Assembly (NCBI GenBank): GCA_023409675.1
Contig: JAEYRC010000167.1
Span: 1 to 7,515, forward strand
Source: Bacteroidota bacterium
GTDB taxonomy: Bacteria > Bacteroidota > Bacteroidia > Chitinophagales > Chitinophagaceae
Direction of reading: 5' to 3'
DNA: 7,515 nucleotides
Shown: in pieces, positions 6,654-7,515 of the stretch
Layout of the letters: every line of letters begins with the position of its first letter
Position numbering within the stretch: position 1 is the stretch's first letter
Translations under genes and position numbers: made by a program
The notes under the pieces: generated by a model
The model's input: only the letters and a program-made list of their open reading frames with translations
Database searches by the model: none
What the model was told of the DNA's origin: nothing

Positions 6654-6696
6654 GCGCCAGGGCGCACATGGTCAACATATCCATGTAAATCCTAAT
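6654..6696 (-). repeat. Diverged repeat fragment F2
   Basis: GCGC (6654-6657) pairs with GCGC (6662-6665) around a CAGG loop, then ACATGGTCAACAT follows and ATCCTAAT (6689-6696). It is similar to F1, about 640 bases to the left, so the pair brackets units A-D. It may be an old inverted family member with box TTGACCATG on the minus strand. Confidence 0.55.
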
Positions 6697-6745
6697 CAAT
6701 AATTGCTATAAAAAAACGGTTTCACAATGGAGACGAGGTCCTTCA

Positions 6746-6766
6746 GCGGCGCGAAAGGTCAATAGC
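6746..6766 (-). repeat. Repeat fragment E (second copy of the unit D core)
   Basis: These 21 bases are identical to 6393-6413 in unit D, covering the GC-rich hairpin arm and the GCTATTGACCTTTC box read on the minus strand. The sequence on both sides differs from D: the other hairpin-2 arm is replaced, and no hairpin 1 is found nearby. It is a truncated member of the family. Confidence 0.75.
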
Positions 6767-6840
6767 TAACCTTCAATTTAAACAGCCTGGCAAACGTGGA
6801 AAGAGAAGAATGAAATCATAGAAATTCCTGAAGATCTAAA

Positions 6841-6878
6841 AAGTAAAAGGGCCGGTAATTGATACCGACCCTTTACTT
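6841..6878 (-). terminator. Terminator-like hairpin, best read on the minus strand
   Basis: AAGTAAA (6841-6847) pairs with TTTACTT (6872-6878), GGG (6849-6851) with CCC (6869-6871), and CGGT (6853-6856) with ACCG (6864-6867), leaving a seven-base loop. Only one bulge and one mismatch interrupt 14 pairs. On the minus strand the stem ends in CTTTTTAG, a short T-run fitting intrinsic termination of leftward transcription. On the plus strand no T-run follows. No minus-strand gene feeds into it within the window. Confidence 0.55.
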
Positions 6879-6897
6879 ACTAACCCATTAAATTCAT

Positions 6898-6919
6898 GCA
6901 CTAAATTACAAATTAGTGC
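6898..6919. other. Short inverted repeat GCACTAA/TTAGTGC
   Basis: Seven perfect pairs surround an eight-base AT loop. A run of six Ts (6935-6940) occurs on the plus strand, but 15 bases after the stem, too far for a standard terminator. It could be a protein-binding site or part of an untranslated leader. Confidence 0.4.
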
Positions 6920-7196
6920 CACAAAACAAAATTATTTTTTAAAGGTGTGCATAAAAAATCTGCCCACTCCTAAACTCCCGGAAAATACAGAGATGAATTT
7001 TCAATTTATTGATTAACAATTCTTTATGAATTTTAATCTGATTTTTGCTCCAAAAAGTGTAATTATGTCAGCCCTTGTTTTTCATGAAGTTATATATGAC
7101 AAAAGGGGTTAAAAAAAATGTTGAAATGACCTGAAAAGAGGCCTTAAAGGGTTTGGTCGTTTCTTTGCATATGTTCCCGTATAAAATTTTGCAATT

Positions 7197-7515
7197 ATGA
7201 TCATGGAGCCTTCGATTTTATTTATTTCCCTGCTGTTTTTGGGTATCAGTATGCTGGTATCGGGTGTGCTGAAGTCGAAATTTTCCAAATACAGCAAAAT
7301 TCCGCTTCGGGCCGACCTGACCGGTCGGGAAGTAGCGGAGCGGATGCTGAGGGAAAACGGCGTTTTTGATGTTACCGTTACCTCGGTAAAGGGATTTATG
7401 ACCGATCACTACAATCCGGCCAATAAAACCGTTAATCTCAGTCCGGAGGTTTATGGTGGTAATTCCATCGCCGCGGCTGCAGTTGCGGCGCATGAATGTG
7501 GCCACGCCATACAGC
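7197..7515 (+). CDS. YugP-type neutral zinc metallopeptidase, N-terminal part (3' end outside the window)
   Basis: The first 106 residues are visible. They begin MIMEPSILFISLLFLGISMLV, a probable membrane segment (about 5-22), then a soluble part with 'LTGREVAERML' (41-51), 'DHYNPANKTVNLSPEVY' (70-86) and 'SIAAAAVAAHECGHAIQ' (90-106). HECGH (99-103) supplies the two zinc-binding histidines and the catalytic Glu100. This order is typical of the YugP/Zn_peptidase_2 (DUF2) family of membrane-bound zinc metallopeptidases, normally about 225-230 residues, so roughly half is present. Substrates are unknown for most members. The ATG at 7197 is preferred; a second ATG two codons later is possible. 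No Shine-Dalgarno is visible. The gene diverges from the radA cluster across the repeat-rich region. Confidence 0.93.
   Translation, partial: MIMEPSILFISLLFLGISMLVSGVLKSKFSKYSKIPLRADLTGREVAERMLRENGVFDVTVTSVKGFMTDHYNPANKTVNLSPEVYGGNSIAAAAVAAHECGHAIQ

Larger units (their letters stand above)
6767..7196. other. AT-rich spacer upstream of the metallopeptidase gene
   Basis: Apart from the two hairpins at 6841-6878 and 6898-6919, this stretch has no gene I can support. A stopless 26-codon run without a start ends at 6862, and an ATG-initiated 28-codon frame spans 7026-7112 (MNFNLIFAP...); both are too short to call. ATGAATTTT occurs twice (6993-7001 and 7026-7034). The last 200 bases should hold the promoter of the gene at 7197, but no clear consensus box was found. 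Confidence 0.5.

Noticed and set aside
7109..7505. Minus-strand frames of 62 and 95 codons
   Set aside because: They overlap the well-supported metallopeptidase gene on the opposite strand and show no recognisable motif.

Overview
The window looks like a chromosomal housekeeping segment from a Bacteroidota bacterium, most likely the Chitinophagaceae/Sphingobacteriia side of the phylum. The clues are: no convincing Shine-Dalgarno sequence before any start codon; a RicT homologue with the cysteine-rich 'MGCSSC' N-terminus typical of Bacteroidota; a SPII lipoprotein whose Cys is followed by Lys-Lys-Glu; moderate GC in genes with AT-rich spacers; and hairpin-type intergenic repeats. The genus cannot be fixed from sequence alone.

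Positions 1-5901 hold six genes, all on the minus strand and read right to left: radA (DNA repair and recombination ATPase), a comF-family phosphoribosyltransferase-like gene, a beta-helix lipoprotein, a secreted glutathione-peroxidase-family protein, holB (clamp-loader delta prime) and the 5' part of ricT (PSP1-domain protein), which runs off the left edge. The first three are separated by only 16-20 bases. Gaps to the glutathione peroxidase and to holB are 38-71 and 62 bases, so radA through holB may be one transcript. A 189-base spacer separates holB from ricT. RadA and ComF are both linked to DNA uptake and recombination, HolB is a replisome part, and holB-ricT adjacency is also seen in Bacillus. 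The lipoprotein and peroxidase look like unrelated passengers.

Positions 5902-7196 (about 1.3 kb) contain no convincing gene. The left part (about 6020-6770) is an array of a structured repeat: three plus-strand units (A, B, C; about 150 bases each), one inverted partial unit (D), a smaller inverted fragment (E) and a diverged pair (F1, F2) that brackets A-D. The core layout is a GCTCC/GGAGC hairpin, a spacer of about 20 bases, a conserved GYTATTRACCTTTC box and a second strong hairpin whose stem sequence changes between orientations while pairing is kept. The right part (about 6780-7196) has an orphan terminator-like hairpin, a second small hairpin and AT-rich DNA.

At 7197 a plus-strand gene begins, diverging from radA: a YugP-type membrane zinc metallopeptidase, cut by the right edge just after its HECGH motif.

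I did not find a clearly new defence or metabolic system. The most unusual content is the intergenic multi-hairpin repeat array.
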